A stretch of DNA of 64,000 nucleotides from Agelas oroides (GCA_949130485.1 OX422188.1:3286222-3350221), one strand, 5' to 3'. Numbered from the stretch's first letter, positions 10,308 to 25,300 are shown. A program made the numbers and translations. Notes: generated by a model not told the origin, from the sequence alone.

Positions 10308-13300
10308 GTTTGTCTCCATGATGCCCACCTCGACATTGTTCATACTATTTAGCTTCCTGCTGAGGATAATAGAGGGCATTGGGACTGCAATGTACAGCAC
10401 AGTGGCCTACACACAGATAACTCAGTTTTATCCTGAAAAGAAGGGCACAGTTGTTGTAAGTGATTACTGCCAGATCCTCTGCATTTCTCCATCTTGGTAT
10501 TTTCCCAGACAGCCGTCTCCAACAGAATATGATATGTAGCACTTTGTATTATACATACCAGAATAAACAACCTTATTCTTGAATGCCCAACTGTCACTTA
10601 CAGTATGTACATGCACCAAGCCTGTACCATCATTAGTCAACCCTTTAAACCCTATAGTACACTTTTGATAACGTCATACTGCGCACTGCGCAGAAAAGAT
10701 AGATACGGTGCGTTAAAGGCATGTATAGGCAAAGTAATCTCAAGTGAAAACAAATTCAGGGTTTAAAGGGATAACCCTTTAAACCCTGAATTTGTTTTCA
10801 CTTTGCCAATACATGCCTTTAATGCACCGTATCTCCATTTCTGTCCAAGCTCTGACTCCAAAACTGAAGTCAATCCACTTCCAGCCTTAGCAAGCAGACT
10901 CGTGACGTTAACCACGCCCACTCATTAACGAGCATGCAATAGTCAGCACTCTCGATTGGCAAACACCCACTTAGAGCCCAAGAAGCCTTCCCTGCCAGAA
11001 ATGAACCCTCTGAAAGGTGAGAGTAGCGTTTTCTAAGCCTGCTCATGCAGCCAGGCCGAGAATTGGCCCACCTGGTGCCAACCATGGTCCTTTTACAGTC
11101 AAGCCTAGCAGCTGCCATGTGCACAGCACCCTGTGGGTGACCCCACCCACCTCCCCCTGTCCAACCCTTTCTGCTCACGCAGAACCTGCGCGCCAGCGCG
11201 CAGAGACCATCTTTTCTGCGCAGTGCGCAGTATGACGTTATCAAAAGTGTACTATAGGGTTTAAAGGGTTAATTAACAGTCAAGTGAGTAAACACAAAAG
11301 GCAGCATTTAATGATATTCATGAGGGCTCTGTTGACCACTACAGCCAGACAGTGTCGAGCAAGGGCTTAGAATACTGAGTTGGCCACTGTTGGTCTCTAC
11401 AAGGCTGAAATGATATTCACGACCAGTCCCAACGTGCCAAACTGTATCCAACTGCTTGTTAATGAGATGCATATTCCATAATGAGATTCATAGCCCACTT
11501 GGAGCAGGTTACAACCCCGACAGGGTCAGACAAAGGCTGAGGGCTCAAATGCACTTCAGCCACACAAACTATTCCCCCCAGATTTCGGCCTTCACACGGA
11601 CCATTATATAAGGCAAGGCTACTGGGACTGTACTGCTAGGAGGACATCAAATGTAGGGCTGTTAAGTTATGTTGCTCAGTTCAGCCAGATCCAGATCTGA
11701 TTCCAAGATAGTGAGAATCAGTTAGAATTTAGCTGAGGCAATGCACTTTCATATTTGTCTTCTGCTCTTCAGTAGAGAGTTTTAAGTTCTAAGAGCATGC
11801 ATCTGACTAATGTTCTGAAGGTTTTGAGTTCAATGAAAATTCTGTGGATTTATTTGTCACTCTTTCAGCACAATATCATATTCATAAGCACTTACTGTAT
11901 CTTACAGTAAGTAACACCAAGCCTCTAAATTTCTCTGACATATATATATGCTCCAACATTTCATATCTAAGCTTGCATGTAAGCTTCTCCATCAACTTAG
12001 TATATACGCAATTTTCACTCCACTGAGTCTTCTCTGTGCAGGGTTTGCTGCAGCTTTCAACTTCAGCAGGGTTTGCAATGGGACCTGCAATAGGGGGAGG
12101 TCTTCAAGAGGTACGTACACCAAGCTGCTGTTAAACTTGAGTCCAGTGATTTAAGGTTTTCTTGAAACACTCACATATATGTGAGTGGTTATTCCATGTC
12201 AAATCAACACAAAAAATACCTGACCCTCTCGGATTTGGACGAAACTTGGTTCTTACATAGTGTCTGTTGAGACATTCACTCATAGTCAGTTTCAGCGTTA
12301 TATGTTGTATGGCTTCAGAGTTAGAGCCAGCCAAAAAGTCAATTTTTCGCCAAATTTTGGCTTACCCCTTGGTACTTGATCAACCATAACTTTAAGCACG
12401 ATTAACTTTATGACCTACAATTTACACCATTTGTAGCTCATAAAGTTGCCTTTCATTTGGTATAATTATCAAGTATATCCCATAAAGTTTGGATCAAAGG
12501 TAATCACTAGTGTACTTTGACCTTTGCTCTCTCAAAAACGGATGTTTTGATTTGAATCAATTTTTTACTAAATGTTCTTTGGGGCCTTCTCTTTAAGTGC
12601 AGTAAAATTGGTTTTGGGAGTGTCATGGGATTGGGAGATACTTGACAGAATGTAATGGCATTTAGGGGAGATGTGCAACTAATCAACCCTATACTTACCC
12701 GATAGGGGTGCATTTTGATCAGTATGACCCTCGTAAACATGACATGACAAGTAGACATAATTATGTGGCCAATGGATGATGACCAAGTGGTAGTTGCCAT
12801 GGTTACAAGGTAGATTTCTTTGCTGCCTTCAGTTTCTAGGTTCTTACACACTATGCAAAACATGAAGTGTGGTCATACGTATGCTGTGACATCAGGTGGG
12901 CAGAGGGTATACACATACTTATAGGTTATAGGGTGGTGCCCATGTATAATAACATTTTTGTATATACATGTATCTATCCCTGATACTACCTACGTTGTGA
13001 ATGCTCTCGTGTCCAACCACTGGATGGATGCTAGAAGAAAGGACCTTGAGATCCTTCATCAGGCACCACCTCCCATGTGTCTAGCTATCTTCTGTGTGCC
13101 TGATGTGCCATTCATCTGACTAGATTTTCCAGGCCATTTGTGTTCTATTTGCATACCGCATGAAATCAAAGAAGGTGGTGAAGGCTTGGGAACATGTGCA
13201 CTTACCTCATAAGAGCACTCAGTATATGCAATGAAGTCCCACCTCTAAATAAAGACCTTTGAGCAAAAAATAGTGTGCAAGCAACCATTTTTCTAGAAAT

Positions 13301-16300
13301 GTTAACTCTCGTTCACATCAAACAGTATGGCCTCGGTACAAGGCTAACAGTTAGTGCATGCACCTGCCATGCAGTTGCCATCTTGCCTATTCTGCCCTCA
13401 GTATCCATGCGATTTGGTAAGCACCTTACCCATGGCACAGCTTTCTATCACTAGTATGGACCTTCCTACTGCAGTCTTGATACAACATTATGTTACAATC
13501 ACACACTGAGGCACTCCTAAATTGATCTACCAACTTAATTTTAGAATATTGCAGCTGTGTACAAAGGAGCTAATTTTAGTACCGTAAAATTTTCCTGCCC
13601 CTAGGGAAAGCAGTCATTGTGGGAAGAACCTAAGTAAATTGTAACAAATTACTGTCACTTCTGCATGTTGAACAGCATTCAGTTGTTTGCTAGAGATTAA
13701 CTACAATAAATTTTACCTTGTAACCATGGCAACTACCACTTGGCCATGCATTGGCCACATAATCATGTTTACTTTGTCATGTCATGTTTACAAAGGTCAT
13801 ATGATCAAAATGCACCCCTATCAGGTAAGTATACGGTTGATTTCTTGCACATCTCCCCTAACTGCCATTACATTCTGTTAAGTATCTCCAAATCCCATGG
13901 CAGTCCCAAAACCAATTTTACTGCACTTGAAGAGAAGGCCCCAAAGAACATTTAGTAAAAAATTGATTCAAATCAAAACATCCGTTTTTGAGAGAGCAAA
14001 GGTCAAAGTCCACCAGTGGTGACCTTTGACCCGAACTTTATGGGATATACTTGATAATTATACCAAATGAAAGGGAATTTTATGAGCTACAAATGGTGTA
14101 AATTGTAGGTCATAAAGTTAATCGTACTTAAAAGTTATGGTTGATTAAGTACCAAGGGGTAAGCCAAAATTTGGCGAAAAACTGACTTTTTGGCTGACTC
14201 TAACTCTGGAGCCATACAACATATAACGCTGAAACTGACTATGAGTGAATGTCTCAACAGACACTGTGTAAGAACCAAGTTTCGTCCAAATCCGTGAGGG
14301 TCAGGTATTTTTTGTGTTGATTTGACATGGAATGACCTTACAACTTACCTGGCAGACAAAATATGGGAGGTAACTTAGTAGTACCGTAGTCTCGCAAAAA
14401 AGGGCCCAGTATCAAATATCCGCTCACCCCCCATTATTGCTTCAATTTCCTGCAAAGGTCTAAAGTTTACTCCAAAAAGCGCCCACCCAATTGACCTCGT
14501 GCGGAAGGTTTTCAAATGCAACGTGATGCAAGGTTAGTCTATAGTTACACAGAAAATGATGTGATATACGTAGGTACTAATCAGGCCCGTAGGCCTAGCT
14601 TGAATGCCCTACCGTTTGTAAGTGGTCCACTAGCCTCGTTGCTATTGAGAATAACCGCTGTCCAAACAAATATGGTTGCAGGTATGGTGCACTGTTAAAA
14701 TAGAGGTGTGAAATTAACACCAGTAGTGTTAAAGTAAGCATATATCTGCAGTGCAAGTATCAACCCATGAGGTGTAGTATAACACTTGGTTGTTTAGTTC
14801 AGCACCAGCATGGCTTAGTGTAAACCACCATGGAGTAGGATTGACACCAATGTGAGGTTCACATGATACACGCAAGAAAGGGAGGTGTTATACCAACACC
14901 CGGAGTGCTATTTATGTAGTGCTAAAGTTAACCCAGTAGGTGCAGTGTAGCACTACATGTTTTACTTTAGCCCTAACATAGTTGAATTTAAAACTCTAGT
15001 GTAGAAACAGCACCAACAGTAGGGTTTATAAGGTTCATACTCTAGTGCACCTCAGACAAGAATTTCCTGAGTATTTTCTCATAGAACATACAGATAGCTA
15101 CTTTATTACACACTTCCTCAGTTAATTTGCTACAATACATTGATGTTAACCACCTTGAAACAATTGCTGACATCGATTTGAAGGCGCTATATATCATGGA
15201 CTTGCTAAAATTTGGAGTTAAACATATAGTGGTAAAACTCCAGACGCTTGCTGCGGTGGGAATCCGTGCAGAGATGCAGTTTCTAGCCTGCTGTGTCTCA
15301 CTGGGTAAGTATTTCCGTGCTACGCATGCGCATACTGAACTTCGTACTTTGCACTTTGTACAATCGCGTGATTTTCGGCGCGCGGGCAACGCAGCAGCTG
15401 CCGATTTCTCTTGTGTGCGATTTGAACCTTCTGTGGCCTTTCCCTGGTTTGTAACTTCTAACTTTTGTGATTCTAGCAACCTCCTACTGTTTTAAAGTAG
15501 TCGCTCTCGACGTTTAAAATGTGTGCGCATCCCGCGCATGCGAGTCGGCGTATCACTGACGTCGAATCGGTGACTGTCGCATCAAGGACAGCTGGAAGAT
15601 GAATGCCATAGTCAGCACGCACTGGGTTGGACTTCGCTCCCCCAGATTCCAACAGGAGAACAGACAATTCTGTATTGTTGGAGTCCTTCTACCGCGAGAG
15701 TCAGCAACAAGACAGTGGAATCAGCTATCATAGTGAGTTGCGAGCAATAAACTCTAGACTAGGAGATTGCCAGAGCATGCATGCAGTACACAACCTGTAT
15801 AACTGTATCTATAGGCTTATTTTTTATACCAACATGCAGTTGATTTCACTGTACAGAATGCCATTATACATGTCTATATTTGTAGCTGCTCAAGAAGCTC
15901 AAAGCTGAGGATGTGCTATATAACAGGGAGTATCAACTGAGAGAAAATGAGGGGAAACGTTTGGAGTGGCAAAGCTGTGTGGACTAAGCCAATGACGACT
16001 TCTCTACTACATGTACAGGTGGCGGATAACATGGTAAGACAACATTCAACAGGAAGCCACATGCATGATTCAATTAAGATAAATTTTTCATGTCAAAATA
16101 TTTTCATAGGCCATCATTTTTACACAAAAATTGTTAATGTCAAAATTTGTTTAGCAAGGCAAGGGTGGACTTGAGGGATTCAGCTGCTGATGAGCTACCA
16201 CTGGCCATAGATATAGCTGTATTTGTGCCTACCATTATGTACCTTGGCTACAATCGCTTGTGAAGGCAGATGAATAAAAAACGACTCCTTGCTTCAAAGG

Positions 16301-19300
16301 TGAAATTGTGAAACCAATGCACTGCATTGGAACTATAGCCTCAATCTGAGTCAGTTGATCTTATCCAAGACTTTTATGCCTAGCGCTCAAGTTTGTCGCT
16401 ACCAGTACTAACCCCACAGGCATGTCACTAGCTTGAGCTATATTTTCATGTAGCATTGTTTAATACTTAGCTATTGAAAATTTTTTGGCAGTTTAATTGT
16501 TGTTACTGTCTAGGTCTACAAAATATGTTAACACCAAAATTTTTCCAATTTACAAGATATATAAATTGTCTCTAACAGCGTGTTGTGTCAATCTTCTCCA
16601 TGTAGAGAATGAGAGTGCAGTAGCTCTGCTCCTGTTGTTGATGTGGTACAAAACTGGAGTCGGCTTCAGTTGTTGGAGGTGAGGTTTACATTTGAGTAAA
16701 TGCCTCCTCCTCACTTTAGACTAAAATGTAGTACCGTAGTCTCGCGAAAAAGGGCCCATGGGCGGAGCACCTTACAAGTCTGCCAAAGAGGGGGGTGGGC
16801 GCTCTTTCGGGTGTTTCCGCATTTAACCATGAAAGAGCGCCCATGTCTTGTTTACAGCGACTCGATGCCCTCGAAGCAAATAATTGGACAAACAGTAACG
16901 TACAACGGAACCACCAGTGGCTTCGAAGTTGAGTCCTAATGGCACACAACACTCTGAAAGGCACCACGTCACCGTGAGCATGGTGTAGCTCGCAGTGCAT
17001 ACCGCATTAGCTACGTCCGTCTACGCAAAGATGCCTTGTAGCAACTTTGGTGAAGTATTACACGAAGTTTCGTACCTCAGATACGCATACTGTGCTTCTC
17101 AAACTCCATGCGAAGCTCGCTCCAGGGTGGGCGCTCATTCGAGTAAACTTTGACGCTGTACAGGAAATTGGGGCGAAAAGTAGGGAGTGGGTGCTCTTTC
17201 GTAAGTGGACCCTTTTTCGCGAGACTACGGTATAGGAATAGGGGAGACGGCATTTTGGCAAATGTATTGATTTACTTACTAGGCCCAGTGAAAACATGAG
17301 TGAATGGTCTGGTCAATTAAGGGAAATCCATGGGCATAGTTAGCAGTGATGCAGAGAAGGCAGTTGCGTTCTCACTTTTATTGTGAAATGACATGCATCC
17401 ACTCGGTCCTTCATGGACCTGCATGTTTAAACGACAAATACAAATACATGTAAATATTATAAATGCATGCACTTACACTAGCTTGCTTGAAATACATAAA
17501 GGAAATCACTATGACTGCGTCTACACAATCTTTCTGTCGATGTAGGATGAGGATGATCCGGATTCTGCTCTCAGAGAAAGCAAGTCAAACTTTGAATTCT
17601 AAAGTGTGTTGTGTGCACGGACAAACTGAAGCTGCTTATTTTATCGCATGTTAGGTTATTGCATTTGTGCAACTTGTTTATGGACTGCTATTCATCCATT
17701 TTATTGTACTTGTTCGTTTTTGAAGTATACGTTCAACATGTGTTTGAACTTTGAACTTTGAATCCTCCAGTGCTAAATTTACCCAAAAACTGGTGTACCC
17801 CTACACAATTACGCCATTTAGAGGTGCCAATTGAGCACTCTCTGCTGGTGTCACCAATATTTGGCCTTTGAAGAACTCCACAATATGGTGCTATTCTAAA
17901 TCCTCTGGTGCTAAACATGCCCAGGAAGCTGGTGTAGTTCTACACCACTCGAGTGTAGCATTAGCACCATTTTAGAGGTGCTATCAGAGCACCCAAAGGT
18001 AGAGTCACTGAGTGGACACTCAAGTAACACCTCTTTTAAGTGTTAATGTAACACCTCATTTTTAACAGTGTGCTGTTTGTTCATGGAGGAGTAGCAGCTG
18101 AATGCGAAACGCGGGCATAAGTGAACAGCTTACGCCGCTGCGAAGGACGCGTGTGTAAATAAATCGCTGGCGCTTTTTCGTGGTAAAATGCAGCGATGTT
18201 ACAAATATCCACCCACCCCCTTGTCTGAACACAAAGTCATGTGTACCACCCTTGGGCCCTTTTTCGCGAGACTACAGTACATGGATTACAGATTGTCTAT
18301 ACACAATTGCATCCTCTCCATACTTTAATCATTTAATCATCAGAAAGTTGATCATTGTTCAAATTTTGGGAATAAAGCTACTTGCTAGTTATTGAGACCA
18401 TACCAGCAAACAGACAAGTACACAGGTTTAAGCTAGTCCAGTTATATAAATTGGATGCTAAAAAAGCCCTCTATACCATATTCTCTCTAAAATATCGGAC
18501 AGCAAAAAATAATTCAAAATGGGAGTGTCCGGAAAATTTTAGAGAGTTATAAATTATTGAACCGAAGTGTCCGGTGTGAATTAGAGAGTTTTATAGCGCC
18601 ATGTGCCAGTTCCGTGTTTGTTTTCTTTTGTGAGTTAGTATGATTGTTTAATTATTGCCGCCTTCTGTGTGCTTCGGTCAGGACCCACGAAGACACGTAC
18701 TGAGGATCACCTTACGAAGTGGCGAAGCGTAGTGACTACAGCCACGGTCGTTGTCGATCGCCTCGATTGTAAAAAAACGACTTATTGCGGATGTTTCCAC
18801 GACGATAAACAGAATCACAACATAACTACGGAATTATTTTGGACTTCCTAAATATCGGAGTTGCGCCTTGCTATCAACGAAAGACGGCACACACGATATG
18901 CAGCAGGTAAGCGTTCTCTGCAAATGGATGACATCATTTCAGAAAAACATACCGTTTGTTGAATGAAATAACCTCGTGAGCCTCTCTCCCTTGTTTTACT
19001 CTGTAGAGCTTCGTTTGACTAGCCAACACTCCGACAAAGGATTTCAGCATCGCTAGTGTCCGCGTGTATTAGAGAGGAAAAATCCCTCAATTTTTCTGCT
19101 GTCCGGTTTAATTAGAGAGACGAAAAATTCGTAATTGAAGTGTCCGGACAATTAGAGTGTCCGCTATTTTAGAGAGAATACGGTATCGCAAATAATAGTT
19201 GCATGCATGAAAAATCATATGATGATGAATGCAATTGCCAGGCCAGAGGAAGCAAAACCAATTCAAAGCACATATTTACTTGTGCTATACTTCATGTTCT

Positions 19301-22300
19301 ATGTGAAATAACATCTCGTTCATCAACAATCCTCTGACAATGATGTGCAAATATACTATGCTAGTACATGGATCTGTGTTTTCCCAGTATATTCTCAGAC
19401 ATTGCACTCAGACAGTAGTACTACACATGAAGCCATGTTATACTAAAACATATATGTAAATAACATTGTACACCTGAAATCTTTGGTAATTAACCCTCGG
19501 CGTGCATGCACAGCGAGGGTTACGGTAGTTGTCCTGTGTGTCTGTCTGTCTGTCCGTTTTCTCTATTCTGCCTTCTCGCGCTTTTAGGCGTTCAACAAGA
19601 GGTATCAGCGGCTACAGCGTGGAAAATGCAGTAAAACTAAAAAGCCGTTTTCTCTAAAACTGTTTAGTTCAAAAGTTAGAAGCGTCAACTTATAACTTAC
19701 GGCGACTAAGTCAGCCATTTTCTTCACGTGCAATGTTTCCGTATACCTCTCCGTAACACGTACGTAGCGGTAATGTGTGATCACGTGACTTGGAGCACGT
19801 GGTATAGTGTTTTTACGAGAGGTTCAGAGAGGTATGCCCACAGTGTAATACCGTAGTGCATGCAATGGAGTGCAATAGGTCTATGCGTCTGAGAAAGGTA
19901 TGTGCACAGTATAATACCGTAGTGCACGTGAAGAGGTCAGTTTGTCACTGGCCATGCCTTCGCATCGAAGAAAAGGAAAGCACGGTGTACTGCTGTTGGG
20001 GAGCCTGAGAACGCAATGAAACGTAGAAAAGCCTTACTGTCTGAGGAAGAGTTATTAGTGACGAAAGAGAGAGACAAAGTCCGCAAAGCGAGTAAGAGAG
20101 CTTCTGAAACACGTGAGCAGACTTTGCACAGGTAAGAACAAAACCGAACACATCTGGCAAGCATGACAGCTTCTATAGTTCACGAGACAGTGATCGATTC
20201 TAGTCAACACACAAGTACAATCACATGCACTGCTGCGCCGAGGGTTTGGCACTTCAGTGCCTTTCATTATATTTTGAGGCTAGGCATTGATGTATTCATC
20301 TCCCTACACATAGGTTGGTGGGTTTAAGCTTCCCTTCCTGTTTGTTGGTGGATGTATTATCATTCTGATGGTGATCCTAATGGTCCTACTCCAACCAACA
20401 GGTATATGGCATTGTGCACAACAGCACATGCTTCTGCTAATGCTTATCTGCTGTAGTCTGTTATTCTGGCTCACATACTCTGTATATCTTTTAGAACTGT
20501 AATGTAACACAACCATGTGCCGTACACAGATGATAATTTAACTCTGCATGCTACTATATACTGACTATTGAAATCATTACAGAGCCAGTACAAGTGTTTC
20601 AGGTAGATGGATAGCTGCTATTGGGGAAGCTGGAGCATAAGGAGCATGAGGGATAGAAATTGTGCAGGCAAACCAGGCTATTACAGAACACAGAGGGCCG
20701 CGGAGATTCTTCTGTGGTTTGATTGTATAAGTCGAATAGCTGCGTGTTTTAATTAATGCAAGTAAGTTCACAGTGGAGTTGCCAGGCAGGAGGCCAGACT
20801 TTATATTACCCTGTGTGTGATATACAACTAGAGAGAGACTAGAGTAGCTGCCTAGGGAGGACAAATGCTCCATCATGTGGTATCTCTTTATGTAAGGAAT
20901 TGGCATGGGTTGCTTACCGAGTGTGGAAAGTGGCAATCTCAGCTAGCTACAACACTAATGCACCATAAAATAGACTCACACTCGCCCCACAATGCACTGC
21001 ATTCCCCTGGTAACAGTGGTTTTGCTCTTTTGGTGCATGCTTGGCCATCTGCCTGACAATTGGTCACATAATCATCATGTGTAATCATAATGACTGCTTC
21101 TACTTTTACCATTCTAGAGTGCAGTGTTGATGTGTTGCCCTGGCGACTAGTATTGAAGCTACTCAGCAACATTATGTTTGTCTTGATAGGTAAGTCAACA
21201 ATTTTCAACTTGCATGGGTTAAATGTTGGCCAGATAAGTTGCTTTTGTGCTTATGTTAAGTGTTAACCAATTAACCACTAAGTTCCATTCACAATAAGTC
21301 TATAGATACCTTTTTCATCCGTATTTTTCACTTCTGCTGGGAGCTAGCACTGGAAACTTGAGCCAAAGGTTCTTTCAGCCTTTCTCTGAGGGTTCATGAC
21401 CTTGACTACACCCACTCATTAGCGAGCTTCAATGCTAAGGGCTCTGCAACCAGCGACGCTCTTCCTTAGTCTACAGTGCCAGAAGCAGAGCCCCTACGAG
21501 GTCAGAGGAGTGGTTTCTATGCCAGTTTTGCACTAAAAAGGAGAGAAATGGCCCAGCCAGTGCCAACCAAGGCATTTCTATAGCCAGCCAAGACAGCCAC
21601 CATATGCACAGCACACTGTGCCTAAACCTGCCCACCTCCCCCTGTCCCAGCTGTTGTTGAATAGGAGAACCGTGAACGATCATCTTAGTCTCCTATAGTG
21701 GTGACCCCGACAAGCGAACAGATAACAGGCAATCGCCCTACTCGGGACTCATAGCTTGGAGACACGCGCACCCATACTTCTAATTAACGCCACCCCCCAG
21801 TGCTAGCGAGAATATCATGGCAGTCTCTGCAGCAGCCACCGCCGCTGCCATGCATGCCGTTTCTCTCAAGTTGCCTATGTTCTTGGCATCCAGGCCCGAT
21901 GTATGGTTCCAGCAAACAGAGGCTTAAATTTGCCCTGCGTAACATCACAGACTCCACCACCAAGTACTTCTACCTCCTGACATCCCTGGACCCGGTGGTG
22001 GCTGAGAGGATGGCCGGAGATGTGGCAGCAGTACCTACAGAGGGCAAGTACGAGTACTTAAAAAGCAAGCTCATGGAGGTTTACGGCCTCACAGATGACC
22101 AGAAAGCAGACAGGCTTCTTGACCTCTCTGGGCCTTCCCAGGTCTGTGCACATATCCAAAGCCTCACAGTCAGTCAGGATTTCCTCATGCGACAGATCTT
22201 TTTACGCCAGCTACCTGAAGATGTCCGTGTGCAAGTGACAGCCCTTGATGCAGACACCCTACCAGCATTAGCACGCAAAGCTGACGTCATTTATGGCCGC

Positions 22301-25300
22301 AAAGCGGGGACTGCCATCGATCTATGCGTCCTCCCGACCCATGGGGAAGAAATCGCCGCCACACCACCCTGAGAAAACCAACCTTTGCTGGTATCATGCC
22401 AAGTTTGGCCACAAGTCTAGGGCCTGCAGGCCACCGTGCACCTACGCACCCTTAACAGCAGAGCACCGTCCACCTTCGGGAAACGGACAGGCCAGAACCT
22501 AGTGGCGCAGGTTTCTGGCCAAAGTCAAAGCCATTTATTGTACGTATGGGACCACAACAGCGGTCACAAGCTCCTCGTAGATACAGGAGCTCAGGTCAGC
22601 GTCTTCCCAGCTTCTGCCCAAGAACGCCGCAGTCAGAAGACCAAACCGTTGATCGCCGCCAATGGCAGCACGATCGATACCTTCGGCAAGAGAACCATAC
22701 TGCTAGACTTGGGCTTCCGCAAGTTCGCATGGTCTTTTCTTCTTGCCGACGTCAAGCGCCCGATGCTGGGTGCCGATTTCTTCTGCAGCAACCACCTTCT
22801 CATTGACGTCTACACTAGCCACATCATTGACGCCAAAACGTACGAGAGCGTACCCGTCTGGCAGGACGTAACACCGGCACCCGGCCTCAATGCCTGCTCT
22901 GCTGGTAACGAGTTCGCTGACATCCTCAAGGAATTCCCATCGGTCACACGGCCTCAATTTTCCACCAGGGATGTGAAGCATAGTGTGGAACACTGCATTC
23001 CCACATCGGGCCCTCCAGTGCATGCTAAAGCACGCCGCTTGTCACCCGAAAAGTTGGCCACTGCTCGTTTGCTGAGATGGAGAAACTAGGAATTATCCGT
23101 CGGTCCTCCAGCCCATGGGCATCACCACTCCACATGGTGGAGAAGAAGACTCCAGGTACCTGGCGCCCATGCGGTGACTACAGACATCTGAACAAAGTCA
23201 CAACACATGACCGGTACCCCGTACCACGCCTCCAAGACTTCGCCTCTCAATTGAAAGGTAAAATGATCTTCTCGAAGGTTGACTTAGTAATCAGATACCT
23301 GTGGCTGCTGCCAATGTACCGAAGACTGCTGTGATAACACCATTCGGCCTATTCGAGTTCCTCCACATGCCCTTCGGCCTCAAGAACGCAGCACAGGCAT
23401 TCCAGAGATTTATGGACCAAGTCTGTCGGGGACTCGAGGATTTCCTCTTTGTGTACATCGACGACGTTCTCGTGGCCAGCCCCAACGCCAAGGAGCACCG
23501 GCGTCACCTGCATCTTCTCTTCCAGAGGCTAGCAGAGCATGGGCTAGTCATCAACGTAGCGAAGTGCACATTCGGTGAGGAGATCATAGACTTCCTCGCC
23601 CACCGGGTTACAGCACAGGGTATTGAACCACTACCTGAGCGAGTTGAGGCCATCTGTCGATTTCCACGACCACAGTTGAGTGAGTTTCTAGGCATGGTAA
23701 ATTTCTTTCATAGATTTATACCAAACGCCCCTGCCCTTATGGGTCCTTTACATGGCTTGTCTCACGCGAAGGGTCAGGAGAAGGGTCAGGACTTTCAGTG
23801 GACTACCCAACATCAGTCAGCGTTCGATGCAACGAAACATGCGCTAGCCTCGGCAACCCTACTCAACCACCCCAGCGCCACTGCCACCACTTGCATCACC
23901 GTCGACGCATCTGACTTGGCTGTCGGAGGTGTCCTCGAGCAGTTCCTTGATGGCAACTGGAAGCCGCTAGCTTTTTTCTCCCGGAAGCTGGATAAGGCCC
24001 AAAAGTCATACAGCACCTTTGACCGTGAGCTTCTAGCCATGTATTCAGCAGTCAAATACTTCTCCTACTTCATCGAAGGACAACGGTTTCACATCTATAC
24101 CGACCACAAACCACTTACGTTTGCCCTGGCTAGCAGCTCAGAACGCTGGACGCCGAGGCAACAACGCCACCTCGCCTTCATAGCCGAATACACCACAGAC
24201 GTGCGTCATGTTCATGGCCGGGACAATGCAGTGGCAGATGCCCTCTCCCGCGTGGAACTGGGCACCCATCCCGTATGCATGGCTGCAGGGCGCCCAAGCC
24301 TTGACCTCCTCAGTATGGCACAGGCACAACAAGCAGATGCTGAGTCCAAGCATATCGTACGGCCATTACCGGGCTGGTACTCGCCGACGTACCCCTTCCA
24401 GGCACCGACACAACCTTGCTGTGCGACACCTCGACCGGCACTGCCAGGCCCATCATTCCCCGCTCATGGCGGCGGGCCGTCTTCGAGGCCATCCATAGCC
24501 TCGCACATCCAGGCATTAAAACATCTCGGAAGATGGTGACTGCACGTTTTGTGTGGCATGGCATCAACAAGCAAGTGGGTATGTGGGCCAAAACATGCAT
24601 CTGCCAGATTGCCGCTTCCTGTGAATTCATGTGGACATGGTTGGACCTCTGCCCATTTCACAGGGCAAATCATACCTGTTTACCATCATCGACCACTACA
24701 CACAGTGGCCAGAGGCCATACCGATGGCTGATGCCACAGCCACATCATGTGCCCGGGCTCTCATGTCACATCATATTGCACAGTTCGGTGTGCCAACAGA
24801 CATCACCTCTGATAGGGGGCCGCAATTTACCTCAAACCTGTGGACAACCCTGGGGAAACTACTGGGGGCTCAGCTACATCACAAAACTGCCTACCAACCA
24901 CAGGCAAATGGCATCGTCGAACGATTCCACAGGTAGCTTAAAGCGGCACTCAAGGCCCGTCTGGTAGGGCCAGCATGGATGGATGAACTCCCACTAGTCC
25001 TGTTGGGCCTCCGATCAGCCCCCAAAGAAGGCCTCGGGTGTGCGCCCGCCGAACTCGTCTACGGCACAACAATCCGTCTACCTGGGGAGTTCTTCGAATG
25101 TACACCAGCAGCTGAGCCAGATATGTCTGATCTGCTTACACACCTTCGTAACACCAAGGCTAGACTGCGGCCGAAGCAGACATCTCATCACAGACGACCA
25201 TCCACCCACATACCTGCGGAGTTGCAGAGTTGTACATTTGTGTATTGCACGATATCGTTTGAACTCACCTATTTATGCTGCACATAAATCAACCAGCGTA

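Larger units (their letters stand above)
14382..18279. mobile_element. TACCGTAGTCTCGC transposon, outer copy, split by a 3.4-kb insertion
   Basis: The left end TACCGTAGTCTCGCAAAAAA with following GGGCCC is matched at 18250-18279 by the inverted GGGCCC...TTTTTCGCGAGACTACAGTA. The same ends define a short complete copy at 16732-17232. Between its left (14382-14689) and right (18071-18279) parts lies the CACTGTTAAAA element. Confidence 0.7.
21661..25245 (+). mobile_element. Decayed Ty3/gypsy-type LTR retroelement inside a transporter intron
   Basis: Domains appear in Ty3/gypsy order on the plus strand: Gag with a zinc knuckle, protease, reverse transcriptase, RNase H and integrase. A TGGTGACCCCGACAAG string at about 21700 resembles the primer-binding region of this group. 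No pair of direct LTRs was found. The 3' end stops abruptly at about 25240, inside the sequence that normally follows integrase. Several frameshifts, at least two internal deletions and one in-frame stop show that it is dead. It lies in the intron 21190-25937 in the same orientation as the host gene. Confidence 0.85.

Noticed and set aside
12507-12863. 118-codon minus-strand frame with a partner at 13687-13955
   Set aside because: Both are products of the same inverted-repeat arms of the fold-back element; neither has a known domain, and the two copies differ by frameshifts.
22703-23023. Antisense frame of 106 codons across the retroelement protease region, and similar antisense frames through Pol
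   Set aside because: These mirror the coding bias of the sense strand retroelement and show no domain.
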